Source of the DNA: Cruorifilaria tuberocauda
Lineage: Eukaryota; Nematoda; Chromadorea; Rhabditida; Onchocercidae
Length of the DNA: 64,000 bases
Assembly (NCBI GenBank): GCA_013365365.1
Contig: JABVXU010000156.1
Location: 48,347-112,346, forward strand
Reading direction: 5' to 3'
Within the stretch, counting starts at the first letter, position 1, and every line of letters starts with the position of its first letter. The position numbers and the translations under genes are program-made. The notes under the pieces were generated by a model that saw only the letters and a list, made by a program, of their open reading frames with translations, did not search any database and was not told the DNA's origin. Positions 37,301-50,200 of the stretch are shown here, piece after piece.

Positions 37301-40300
37301 GATTTGCATGAGTAATTTTGGAATGTGCTCGTAGAGGAAGCCGAGCGAAGCGCCTCAAGGCAATAAACATCGGAAAAGTAAGATTGTAATTTGATGAAAT
37401 TAGACTATCTTGGGCAGTTGGCTTTGCAAAATTGAAAATCGATGGCTTAATAAGTTACTTTAGTAATGAAATTTTATTGATGTAAGTTTTAAATGATATT
37501 TTTCCTTATTATAGAGCATGTAATCTTTATGGTGAGGCTATTCATTGTTCGGTTCTTTAATTTATTTTTAATCTTGATAGAGAAAAAAATGAATAAATCG
37601 AACTAATTAGTTAAAATGCATTTGACATTTATTTATGCAAATTTAAAACGAATCAAACAAATTTAAAAAATTTTACGATGCATTTTACGATGCAATTTAG
37701 AAATTGAATATTTCTTCCAATGCTATTATTTCTTTTTACATTTCAAAATATACTCAAGAAAAGTTTCCAAGAATTAAAATTACAAATTGGAAATTTTATT
37801 CATTAAAAAAATTATCGATTCAATAACTAGAAGTATTTTCTCTTTTTTCGCCTCCTTAAAGCAAAAATGAAATTTGAAAAAACAAAAGTGAATTTAATTT
37901 GTTGAATCAATCGATACTGCATGAATAATAATTTAATCAATGATAAATGACAAATGCTTCATGGTAAATTATCTATTGCTTACTTATCAAAGTTAGTCAG
38001 TTAACTTTTCGACAGTAATAATTCCGCCTGATCGATATTGATAAAAAGCAAAGAAAGGAAATATAAATATGATTATGAATATGATGAAAAGGAATCATAA
38101 TGGATGAAAATTCATTATACTTTACATTCCGTAACATATTAAAATCATTTTAGTGCTTTGTAAAGTTTCTTTATAAAAAGACTTGTTAACTGAAATTATC
38201 AATTTGAAACTTTTTTATTAAAATTTATACATGCATATGTGTTTGATATATATACCCAATACTTATAAAAGTATAGAATTAAAAGAAAAAATGTTTTCTA
38301 AGGTTGCAAAAATGTATAGTGCAAAGGAAGGATGGAAATTGTTAAATTATTATCATTAATTATTATTTTAATTTGAATCAGATTGCAATTTCACAATTGA
38401 ATTTTCAATTTAATACTAAATTCTTAATATATTATCGCTATAATAATCTTTATTGTTATTTTCACTCTTCAAAATCGTAAAATGACTTTAAAAATTGTTT
38501 GTGAGAAAAGAAAATTTATTACCTAATTAAATTCATGAAAATCATGAAAATTGAAATGGAAAAATTACTATTTCATTACACACTTGACTAAACCTACTAA
38601 TTAATATACAGATTTAAAAGTATACTATTTAATATTAAGTATTAACGAATTTAAATTTTAAAAATATTATTTAATGAAAAAAGATAATTAAGTTGATAAT
38701 TAGAACAAATTTAATTCTTTGTTAGAATTTCAATTTTGGGAGGAAAAAAAAAAGAGGAATGATAGAATGGCGGAAAAAAATTCGATCATTTTGGTGAGGA
38801 AACAAACGGATATAAGCATATGCTTTACATATTAGCGATGATTGGCTTAACAAATGTTTCAATGTGTTCCTCAAATTGCACTTTTTTCTAAATGATTAAA
38901 AATAATCTGAACTTTATAGAAGTTCAATGAATCAAATGAAATCATCGAATACTTCATCAAAAAAATCCGATCAAATGTTAGCTTGATCTTTTAGAGGAAA
39001 TAACTGATGAGTTTATTGGAATGATAAAAAGCTCACAAGAAGGCATTATTTGGCTTCCAAGTTTTATTGGTGAAATTTTTCGCTTTTGCAAACAAGCATG
39101 TTTGAAGACTTCCGCTTCATCATCAAAATATTTCATCATTTTTGCGCATATTAGCTAAATTTAATTTAAAGCCAATAATATCGCAAATGATGAGAATTTA
39201 ACTCTTTGATTCCCTGACAACATAAATTTTGTTTTGTTTAAAATTTGAAATGAAATCAAAATATTTATTGAATTCATTACAATGAATATTTAGATTGAAA
39301 AAATTTTAGAATTTTGTATTATTTGCAAAAAAAGTTATAATAAATAGTTTAGTAAATGAATTCATTTTTTTTCGTTTTCAAATAAAAACTAGCTATTGTG
39401 ATAAGAAGAATAAAGTAAAATGATAAAAGCTTTCTCTATCAGCCATTTTTATTGATAACTTTTCTTCTTACCTTATTTTTGTAAATTAGTAATGCTCATA
39501 TTTAGGTATTTTGCATGCTAAAATTTAAATTCAATTTTTTAAATCGATATAAAATTTGTCATAGACAAATAATTTAGGATGAATTTAATTAAAATCTTCA
39601 AAAAATTTCACTGGTAAAAAAAAATAATAACTTTAGCTAGCTTATAGTTATACGATCTTATATTTAAATTTCTGATGAAAATGATACTTTGCTACGATTT
39701 TCTACGATTATTCTAACTCAGCATATCAGCATTTCTCAGTTTTATGCTGTCAGTGATAATAGACTTAATTAATTTAGGAAATCTGAATGACAACATGAAA
39801 TATAACTTATATAACTATTAAGTAATAGTCTAAGTATTATCTGAAAAGTGCTAAATATAATAATTATCAACTATCAATGATAAGTAATAGTGTAAGTTTG
39901 GAATAAAAGTTAAATCTTTGAGTTATTTTATTTATAGCAAATACTAATTGCACACATTGATTTGTATTCTTTCATTTAATTTAATTTAGGATAAGTTAAT
40001 TACCTTCAACTTTATCAATGTGATCTATTAAACAAAGTGATAATAATCTTATTCAAAACTCGTTAAGCATTAATTAATTTGTTCCGAAAAATTATCAATT
40101 ATTAGTGATTTTTTCTTGTCTGTTTACAATGATTACTGATTATGATAACTTACAAAATACTGTATACACACAGACACAGACACATGAACATTCATGAATG
40201 ATTGATAAGTAGCAGATGCATTATGTTCAAATAATGGAAGTAATTTTTCATGAAGAAATACTTGGCAGTAATAACTTCTCACGAATTCATGCATAAAACA

Positions 40301-43300
40301 TTACCTTAAATATATGCTAAATAGCTAATCTCATCGATAAATATCACAAAATTTTACTTCGCATCTACTAAATAATTAATTATAAAAAATGGTTAATTAA
40401 AAATTAATTGTTTAATAAAATTTCACTGAGCAAAATTTTGGATCAAAAGCTAATAAAGCATTATTTCATTTCATTTCACGATGATTCATGCTTGTTTTAC
40501 ATCAAAATTCGAAATATACTAAAGTGCGCTTTTCCATAAACTATCAGTTTAATTCCTTAAATCTAATTGATTTTATTTCTTTTTTTAGATCATAAATGGT
40601 TGAAAGAGACGATTAACTTGCAACGAACGATGCGAAACAGATTAGAATTTCAATTCAATTTCATTTTGTTCATTCTTAAATTGAAGAAAAAAAAAATAAA
40701 TCTGAAATTTTCAGCAAGTCTTTGAACTCTCCGGAAAATATCTCCGATAGCTAAAATTGAAATTGACACATTCAAATTTTTACGTGAAATAAGAAAGAAA
40801 GCGGATTTCTCCTTCCTTTCTTAATTAGCAATTTTAACGAATAAGTTCAACAAACTTAAATTCAAATTAATCCAATTTTCAAAATAAGAATGATGCTATT
40901 AAATTGCTAGCAATTAATTACACATTAATAAGTAAAAGTGTACTAGGAAATAAGTGAAATTAGATTAATTATTAATAGGTGGGAGAAATCAAATATATTA
41001 GCATAGGGATATACAAGTCACGAGATAAATATCTATCGGAATATTAATATAGTAAATACCGGTTAATGAAATTATTTACTAGCCGATCTTCAATATTTAC
41101 TAATTTCAAGATAGATTACTCTCGTTGTTAAACAAAGAATATGAAAGAATAAATTGAAATAAAAATGAAATGAATGGTTAATAGAAGATAGAAGAAATAA
41201 TTTGAAGTTAACGATAAATAAAATGACAATTATTGATTCGATCGATTTAATTTTAATTCAAATTTCTTAATGCATTTGTTAGCGAAATTGAAACTTTAGT
41301 TGACACCAAATTTATATCAATGAGATAAAGCTTAAATTGATTCGGCAATAAAAAGAAGTAAAGATTAGATGAAATAAAAACTTAATTTTTCAGGAAAAGT
41401 TCCAGGATGAGTAATATTGAATATAAAATAAATTCATGAAATACTGTTTAGAAGAATACAATAATCTGTCTTCCATGATCTTCCACAATTATGATTGTAA
41501 AATGATTTCATTTTTGAACTGAACAGCTATTCATTGCTTCCATTGCTACTTGTGAACTTTAGTTAATTCGATGATAATCGTATGAAACATTTTTACTTCA
41601 TTTATGATAGCTAAAAGTTCAAAGATGATTATTGTTGTTAAATAATTAATAAATATTAGTAATTGAAATTGTTTCCTGTTTATAAAGGTCAAATCATAAT
41701 TTATAGCAAATTCTTTGATGATTTGAAAAAACTTTCATAAATAATTTTAAAAAGCAAATGAGCTAATAAATAAATAAATAGGTTAATAAATAAAATATGG
41801 GAAATTCTTGAAAAACCTACATTCCGCTTGATTATTACTCTCCATCTAATTTTATTTTACTAGGTGTAAATTGGAATGCCAATTTATTTTCCAGCTTATA
41901 TTACTTAAGCTTCAATCTCTTTACTCTAATAAAACTATAAAAATATTCCTTTATTTTTTAAGAATAAATTTCTTGAAAATTTAATTACCATTTAATAACA
42001 ACAAAAAATACGTATTTGTTTGAATGATATTTTCCTTTTTCAAATAAAGAACTTTGGTACTATCAGGAAGTATATTCGATGTTTTTATTAATATAGATGG
42101 AGAAATCATGGAACCAAGAAATTTTGAATAAATGATACACCTAGCTAGTTAATTTAAAAGCCTACCTAATTATGATTTGATTTATAAAAATCATGGAATT
42201 TTTGTTTTTAGAATTTTTTTTTAGTTATCCAAATGACTATTTATTATTAAGATGCTTACTTAAAATCAGTTTTTTTACTTAATTGACTTCCTGCTGTTCT
42301 CACAAATTCATCTTAGCTAATCAAATTAGAAATGATTTCTACTTTCCCCTTACTGTAATTAATTTTTGGCCAAGTGATAGCATTATCTAATGAATGAATG
42401 ATTAGAATTGAAATTTTTGAGAATGAATAAATTTGAGGTGAAATGAGGGAGGCATAATAAAATCATATAAGTCCATACACATACACAATATAGTGGATGA
42501 TCTTAAAATGCTTTAATACAGCTGTTGCTTGCATCTGTTCCATTGGTCACTCACTTTGATCGTAAACCGTTGCTGACGTCAATAAAGTAAAATAACCCTA
42601 TCAACTGACTCTAAAATGATACTTCAATTGCTGTGGATAATGTAAATCCATTCTAGCATACTCCTTTCTCTTTCTCACTTTCATTTCGAAATTTCTGAAA
42701 AGATTTACTCTTCTCCCACAATCATGAATTATTCATAATTGTTAACCAAATTTCAAATGGCATAATGCTTGATCCTGAAAAAGAAGAACATTAAAATCCA
42801 TGATAATCATTATTAACATTGCGGTTACAGCAACAATTATCAAATAATTAATTATTTTAATAAATAAATTAAAATTTTATAACTTTTTAAAATATTCCAA
42901 CTACTGTCTAATCATTCGTTTAATGATGATGATATAAGATTGAAAGGTGTGATAGATATCTACAAATGTTTCATTTCTTTCATTTCATTAATTATTAATC
43001 GAAATCACTCTTTGGTGCTACCTTTTTCAACATCCTTTGTAAGATAAAAGTAAGTTGAGTTGAACAATCAGAACTTCAATTAAGAAGTACAAAGTTCGTC
43101 GTGGTAAGACAAACGTATTATGTCGAATACTTTCTCCTTTTTTTTTCCGATTGCAGTTCAAAAGTTCATGAATTTTTATCCCAACAAGACTATGTTTTTT
43201 TTTAGATTCCTTAATTTAATTATGCACTTTCGGAGTGTTATTATTTTTCAACAGAACATATTTTGTTCGATAAAAAGACAATTGTAATAAAATTGCATGC

Positions 43301-43607
43301 AAATTTTTTTATCGTAATTCAACTTATCATAATACTGCCTTGAATCATCATAAAATTCATACATATTGCTGAAACATATAAAGATATGAACGATATAAAC
43401 ACAGTGGAATTTATTTAATACTTGAAGTATAAACGCTAGAATTTAATTCATTCAATCTAACTATTTGTGGTTTATTCATTTAAACAACTGTTCCTTCAGC
43501 ATAATGATAAATATCATCATGAAATTCACTAATGAAAAACAAATTATGAAATGATAAACATTTAATTTACAATCGCATCAAATAGAAAAAGTTCTATTTG
43601 TGATACT

Positions 43608-46481
43608 TTACTCTCGAACAATAGTATAATTGTACAAGGCGAACCGGTTTAACGGGGACATCACCGTAGAAAAAATTGTAAGGCTGCAAAACACAGAGAG
43701 TTTTGCTTGAAAATTTTCTTTTTTATTTCAATATTGATTGAATTCTAAACAACGAATATGATGTATAAAATTTGAAACATTATCAGTTTCGCTATATTTT
43801 TTATTTCTACATAAATTTTTATCGTTGAAAAATTTTCAGTTTTCGCTTTTTTATAGACAGTTATAAAATAATATAGAACAGTTATCACCATAAAAAAATC
43901 AATAAAAATATAATCGATATGAATTTAGAAAATAACATACTCATATAATTATTATTTTACTAGTAGAATCTCACATTTTTAGAACCAAAAAAAAAACTTG
44001 TTTAGTAAAGAGATATATAATTTAACGATAAAATCATTGTTTTTTTCAAAAAGTAAGAGAAAAGAACAGTATTATTACTTCCATACCTTTTTATTTTTGG
44101 AAGAAAATACACATTAATTTAATTTCGATAAATCTTTTACCCTTGTTTGAAAGAAAACTCACTTATTTTGAACCGGATGAAGTGAAAGAATTCTGAGCAT
44201 TTTTTCATCTGATATACCGTATTTACCAATCCGTAAAAGGGCTTTTCTTGCAGTTTTTCTAAAAAATGATTTTATCGATTTTATCTCATTGTTATTTGTT
44301 GAAAATTTTCCAGTTCTTATCTAGAAATCACAGGCTTTATTTGATGATTTTTAATAATTTAATTTCTCCTATTTTCCTTTCATCAAAATTCGAAATGTAA
44401 TTCACTATTTAGCACAAACCGACGCTTATCTTTATCGACCTTCCAGTGATCAAAGTTGGTCTCCACTAAAAACCATTGACCTTTTTGTGAATTGGTACAC
44501 TCTAGATCTGCAGTCTTCCAGCGATTTCTAAAAGATATTTAAGATAATATCAAAAATGAATTAAAAACTTCAAATTTAGTATAAATTGGAGTGGAAATCT
44601 TTTATCATGTAGAAATTGATAAAACCTTGTTATGATACAGGCTTCTCCTGCTTTGGTACCAGCTATGACTAAGTATGATGGAGCTATAAAATGTTCATTC
44701 ATCAGTGCTTCTTTTGCTTCTTCGAATGTATTTTTTTCTTCAAGAGTCTGTAATATGCAAAAATTGAAAAAAATGAACCAAAATTCGTCTTTAAAAAATC
44801 TTTCCTGTTTAGAGAAAGGAATTTAACACATCATTTTCTTCTCATTTTTCAATACTTGAATTCGAATTTTCAGAATGATTAATGTCTTTTAAATTCCTGG
44901 TACCCGTCTATTATTTCGTAAGAAATATTTAAACTTTATGTACCGTCCTCACAGCAAATGCCACCGGTTTTTTAAAATGGGTATATAATTCCATTAGAAT
45001 TGTATCGATGTAACTTCCAGAAACTGAAAAAAATTTTTAGAAATTTGTAGAACTCAAAAAATTTTAGAAATTTGTAGGATTCAAAAAATTTTCGAGGATT
45101 AAGTTGATACCAAAGTATATGAAAATCGATGATTTAATTACTAACAACGTTCATTGATACTGATTGAGAATGAGCCGTGCTTTTGTCCGGTATATATGCC
45201 GACATTTAACATGAAAGTTACAGCAGTATAAAGTATCTGAATGTACTTTTTTTTAAGAATAATATAAATCTATTCGAAGACGGAAACATATTATTTTTAA
45301 ATGTATATATGCAGTTTAAATGGAGATCATCTGTAGTGCTGGGAAAAGTATCGAACAGAATTTAGATGATTTAAAAATAAAGGTTTCATGCAAATATAAC
45401 CTTACATTTCCTCCCCGAGTAAAGTCAGCGATAATTGTTAAATTTCGGATAAGTGAAGTCATTCCATAATCCAAATTTCTACCGTGAATTATTCTGCCTT
45501 TATAATCCTCTGCAACAATAGATGTGCAACCGATGTTTGCTAATATACTGAAATATGCTCAAAAATTGAAATTTTTGCCTTTCACCAATTTTATCATATC
45601 GAGTAGCTGTAATGTGAAAAATCTGAGCACAATTTAATGATCTTAAACAGTGAAAAATTGGTTTGGAATAACCAAAGTTAAAACCGACGCTCCTGCAAAC
45701 TTTTCTAATATCGATAAATAGAAATAATTCAAGACTAAACTGTTTACGATTGAAAGCGGAAATGTCGTACAGAATGTTTATACCTACCACCTCACCAATA
45801 CTAAGGCCACTTCGCATTGCAATACCTGAAAATAAACTGAGAGACAAATTTTTTAATTGATGTTATTCATTAATTCAATCAAGCATTAATGGGCTTAATG
45901 AAATTAAGGCCACAATTAATTTCGGACAACTTTCAAAAAAGCACCCCATGCATGCATGATTTTCAACTTGTAAGAGATAATTGTTCGCATCCTATTTTAG
46001 GTAATTTTTTTCATAGAGTATAATTTACGCTTTATTATAATCACTACAAAATAAAATAGAACCACGTATTTCTCGGGCATATTCTTTCGGGAACTTTTTG
46101 AACAAAATATTCTCATCAATCCACCATATGACGGGGCGTAGCAATTTTGGCACATAGTAGCTAAAATTGTATATTTGTGTGGAAAATAAATTCCAAAAAG
46201 TTTCTCATTTTTTTATTAATTCTTATTTAGATAAACTGGATGAAAGTGATTTATGATTTGCTTTGATATTTGCAAAGTTTTTCAAATGCCATAAATTTTT
46301 ATTATTACTGAATTTCTTCAATAACTGCCGGTAACAGCTCCTTGTGATCATCGATAACTTTATCCCAACGATGTTCTGGAGCCAAATCCAAATTTATCGT
46401 ATAACGTGCAGGAAAACGATCACAATAACTCAAATTTACCGTGCAAATTAATAAAGACCAAAAAACCATTATTGACGCCAT
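43608..46481 (-). CDS. Acid ceramidase / N-acylethanolamine acid amidase-like hydrolase
   Basis: Ten exons: 46481-46309, 46160-46063, 45825-45748, 45539-45406, 45236-45146, 45023-44944, 44747-44626, 44527-44420, 44258-44163 and 43683-43608, giving 351 residues. Residues 1-20 form a signal peptide (MASIMVFWSLLICT). The pro-region contains YTINLDL and RW. Catalytic Cys121 begins CTSIVAED, where autocleavage would expose the nucleophile. Arg137 and Asp140 lie in HGRNLDY, Asn283 in TNFDHW and Arg295 in DKRR, so all expected active-site residues are present. The family hydrolyses fatty-acid amides (ceramide or N-acylethanolamines) in lysosomes. The length is nearer NAAA (359) than ASAH1 (395), but substrate cannot be assigned. 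An acceptor, TTGCACAG, lies 10 bases before the ATG. The exon 3/4 junction is the least certain; a different splice would add about four residues before Cys121. Confidence 0.92.
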
Positions 46482-47269
46482 TGAGATGGTAACTGTGCAA
46501 TAAAAAAAAATGAATAAAAAAATGTTACACAGATTTACACTAGCGCCAATCAATTCTTTATTATTCTTAATTCCTTTTTCACAATTTATTCCAACTATAA
46601 ACAAAGAGGAAATCTTTTAAAACATCTCTAACTTTCCATTTTCCATAAGTATATCATGGAGCTTATTATTACAGAGTTTTAAGAATTTTCGATTTAAGAA
46701 TATTCCACAAAATTTTTAGAAAAACTTTTAAAAGAGCATTTCTTGTTGTTTAAAAATAAAGATAACGTTAGCAAAAATTGATGGTTTCGTTTCTTGAAGG
46801 GTACTTCAATCGATAGATCTTTATTGCTGATAATGTGGTAGATCTATGTTACTGATATAATAGCAATTACTTTACACCATAACAATATCAGTAACTGCAA
46901 AATTTATAAAAAATTGATTCCAATTTCGATTTTAAACTATTATTTCATTTTCAATTTATTAATTGCTTTAAAAAAAAGTACAAAAGGAAAGTACAAAAGG
47001 AAAAAGAAGGCAAAAGAAGAGAGACAATGTTGGAAAAAAATTTCCGGCAAAACAGAAAACAAGCATTGTCAAGCAATGATTTCAAGTTTAATTAAACAGA
47101 TCTGGTCTTGAAACGATAATTTTTCATCAGTATTTTCTTTTTATTGAGTTTTTTGGTGGATTATAAGGGGAGGGGGAAGGAGGGAAGAGGGAGTGGTTAG
47201 TGCCGGATAGGTACGTTCTTCGAAACTTCAGTTCCAACTTATATCATTTAGAATAAAAAGGATGAATCG
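46482..47269. promoter_or_regulatory. Divergent promoter region between acid ceramidase and sql-1
   Basis: About 790 bp between the two start codons. It contains a G-rich tract on the plus strand at 47167-47191 and acceptor-like sites next to both genes (TTGCACAG for the amidase, ATCATTTAG ending at 47250 for sql-1). No coding exon was seen; the open frame at 46914-47111 is Lys-rich AT sequence. Confidence 0.5.
47167..47191 (+). promoter_or_regulatory. Potential G-quadruplex motif upstream of sql-1
   Basis: Four runs of at least three G (47167-47170, 47172-47176, 47182-47184, 47189-47191) are separated by loops of 1, 5 and 4 bases, meeting the usual G3+N1-7 rule. It lies about 80 bases before the sql-1 start codon, in or just upstream of the outron. 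G runs of this kind are rare in such AT-rich DNA. Confidence 0.65.
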
Positions 47270-50200
47270 ATGATGAACTCTTGGTTGCGTAACATTCAGG
47301 GACAGCTATCGGAATTCGCATCCGAAGTACTAAATGAAGCTACTAAGGAAGTGGACGATCCGGAAAGTGAATTGCAGGTATGGTGATCGGCCGGAAGAGT
47401 CCAGCTAAATCTAACCATATTTCGTAGAAATTCTCAAGAATTTTTCGTTTATAATATGTTCACTTATTTGTGTTTATTGTTATTATTAGGTATTATTAAT
47501 ATTATAATAATATTGTTATGAACTATTTTAATAGTTTTTGACTGTTGAATGTTAGTTAATTATTATTTATTAACTATTAAATATTGATAATAATTATTAA
47601 TCAGTTAGCTGGTGTATTGTTGGTAGTAATTGCTGTTATTATTGTTGACTACACTATCAATCACTATTAATTAATTATTATTATTGATTATTTTATCAAT
47701 TATTATTATTAATGATTACTATTATTATTTCTCCTATTATTCGTATAAATCTTTTCGATTTCGTATGATGCTTAATTGTTTTTAGGTTATCAGGAAAAAA
47801 CTTTTGGAAGCAGAGAAAGAACTTGGCACTGAAAAAGAGAATGTACAGAGGTTAAAGAAAAAAATTGATAATCTTGAAGAAGAGCTTTATGCGAAGAATC
47901 TCGAATTTGATACAGTAAATAAGAAATACACTGGCATGATTGAAAGCCGTGACACTCATATTCGTTCGTTACAGGTATAGTTACAGTCGCTTTTTTTTTT
48001 ACAGTTTTATTTTTCATGTGATTGCTTTCTTCATTAAATTTGAAACCATCTTGCTTCTCTTTTTCAACTTTGTTTGGTCATTTTTTAAACAATGCGTTCA
48101 ATTTTTTCATATGCTATTTATAAAGGAAGTTCAGTGTTTTGTTGATCGAGAGAAATTATGCTAAGTAGGTTTTGTTTCAGAAATAAACCGATTTTTTCAA
48201 GGTTCAAAAGTTTGTAGGACAATTTGAATCTTGGTTTCGCGATTTTTTTTCTTTATGAAAGATGGAATTGCAGGCAGAATTAGAACGAACACATCATGCA
48301 GTTCAAGAATCATTAAGCGGTGGAAATGATGATGGGTTCTTCCCAAGCAATAATGCTCGTGTTGCACGTATGAAGGATGAAATCGATCAGCTGCGTAAGG
48401 AAGCTGCGCACTGGAAACGTCTTGTTAATGAACAGTCGGAAAAGAGTGATGCTCTGAAGGTTTGCTTGTCCATGTTTTGAGTCTTTCTTTGATTCTGGAG
48501 TTATATATTTTATTATTGCCGATATTCTATTGTATTACTTGTTATCAGGAATGGATTTCTGCTGATCGCTTCTTTTCCCTATTATATGTGGGGATTCGAA
48601 GAAATTACTTAATGTTCTTAGCTTGCAGGTATCAGAACTGGAACACAAGTTAGCTGAACAAAAAACGAAATTTGAAAATGAAGTTGCCGCTTTAATTATT
48701 GCTCATAATGAAACGGTTGCTGAGCTGAAGTCTTTGAATCAGGAGGACAGGGTTAGTTATGCTCAAAAATTTTCTTTTACATTTAACTAAATAATCTTTA
48801 TCTACTGAGGTATAGCTATGCTATATCAAATTTTTATCATTTCTATTTGGTCAAATTCATTGACCAAAATTTATGAGTTGCAATGTTAGTTTTTCATGCT
48901 GTTCTATTTTTCAGATAACCTCATATCTATTTTCAGCTAAATATCAAAATATACGTAGCAATAGTCGGTGACCTCCATATAAAGTGTGATCATTTTTTTG
49001 TGGTGAATGTAAATAGATATTGAACTTTAACGAACTCATGAATTTATTTGCTGTTCTTAAGATAAATACTGAATTTGCGATAAAGTTCTAGAATGTCAAT
49101 GAAAAAGCAGAAAATCCTGGGTGCGAAAGACATATTTTGGAGAGTGATATTTGCGAAGAACAAATCCATTTGTTGACAGAAGAACGAAATTTGTTATTGG
49201 AAAAAGTAAGATTTCAATAATTTAGCATTTTGACTTACTTTTATTAAAATTCGTGAATCTTCAGATCAAATTCATGCAAGAAGAAAATGAACTACAGGAA
49301 AGTCAGGTAGACAAGTTGACATTTCAAGCTGTTGATAAAGTACTTAGTGAACGAATGAATGAATTGGAACAACAACGTGAAAATTTGCAGAAGCAATTGG
49401 ATGCAGCACAGGGGGAAATTATCGAAAAAAAGTTAGTGTTCTTGATATTTAGATGTACTAACTAAAAATTAATTTGTCATTATTACTATAATACTAATTC
49501 TTATTTCAGGCATCAAAATATTTCTGCTTTTAGTGTATTAAATACCATTGAAAAAATGGATCATATAAAGTTCTATGAACATCATTCTCCGAATTTTATT
49601 ACCCAATGATTCTGACATAGCTACTAAAATTTTTTGATAGTTCAAACTTTTTGTAGTCTGTTATTTTTGCAGTTCTCAAATATCCCAATTACAAACAACG
49701 ATGGATGAATTGCACCATCTCATTGATACACAGCGTGAAAAGTTTGAAAATGAAATTACTAACGAGAGAAAACTCAGCAAGTAAATATTATTGTTAGTTT
49801 AGTTCCACTGGACTGTGGAATTTGTGGAATTTTTTATAATCCAAATATGTAATTTTTTATAGAGTAAAAATCGACGAATTACAAAAAGAAATGGAGAATT
49901 TCCAACAACTGATTATTTCTCATGAAGAAAGTAAAGATAATGAGAAATCAAAAATGGAGGAAACCATTGAAGAACTCAACAAACAAATTCTCATATGGCG
50001 GGAACGAGCCGAAGTTTTGGAAGGCAAATCAAAAGAACAAACAGCGCTAGATCGGGAGTTGGAAAAACTCAGGCTAGTTACTCTAAGAATTTCTTGTTCT
50101 AAAAATTTTGTATTGTTTCAGTAGTTTATTTTTAAGCAATTGAAATCATACTTTTTAAATGAAGGAAGGCATCCATTCAGGCGAGAGAATGCCGAACTTA

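Larger units (their letters stand above)
31242..43607. other. 12.4-kb region without recognisable genes
   Basis: The DNA between the globin start and the end of the acid ceramidase gene is very AT-rich. Open frames such as 32677-32946 (+), 33509-33796 (-) and 34335-34622 (-) are hydrophobic Leu/Ile/Phe/Lys-rich translations of AT-rich DNA without domain signatures, and I do not call them genes. Two structured places stand out: the repeats at 33986-34081 and the hairpin at 34283-34344. No tRNA, spliced-leader RNA or transposon ends were recognised. Confidence 0.5.

Noticed and set aside
49511..49609. Considered as a constitutive exon of sql-1
   Set aside because: It would stop translation early, whereas skipping it keeps the golgin frame; retained only as a possible cassette exon.
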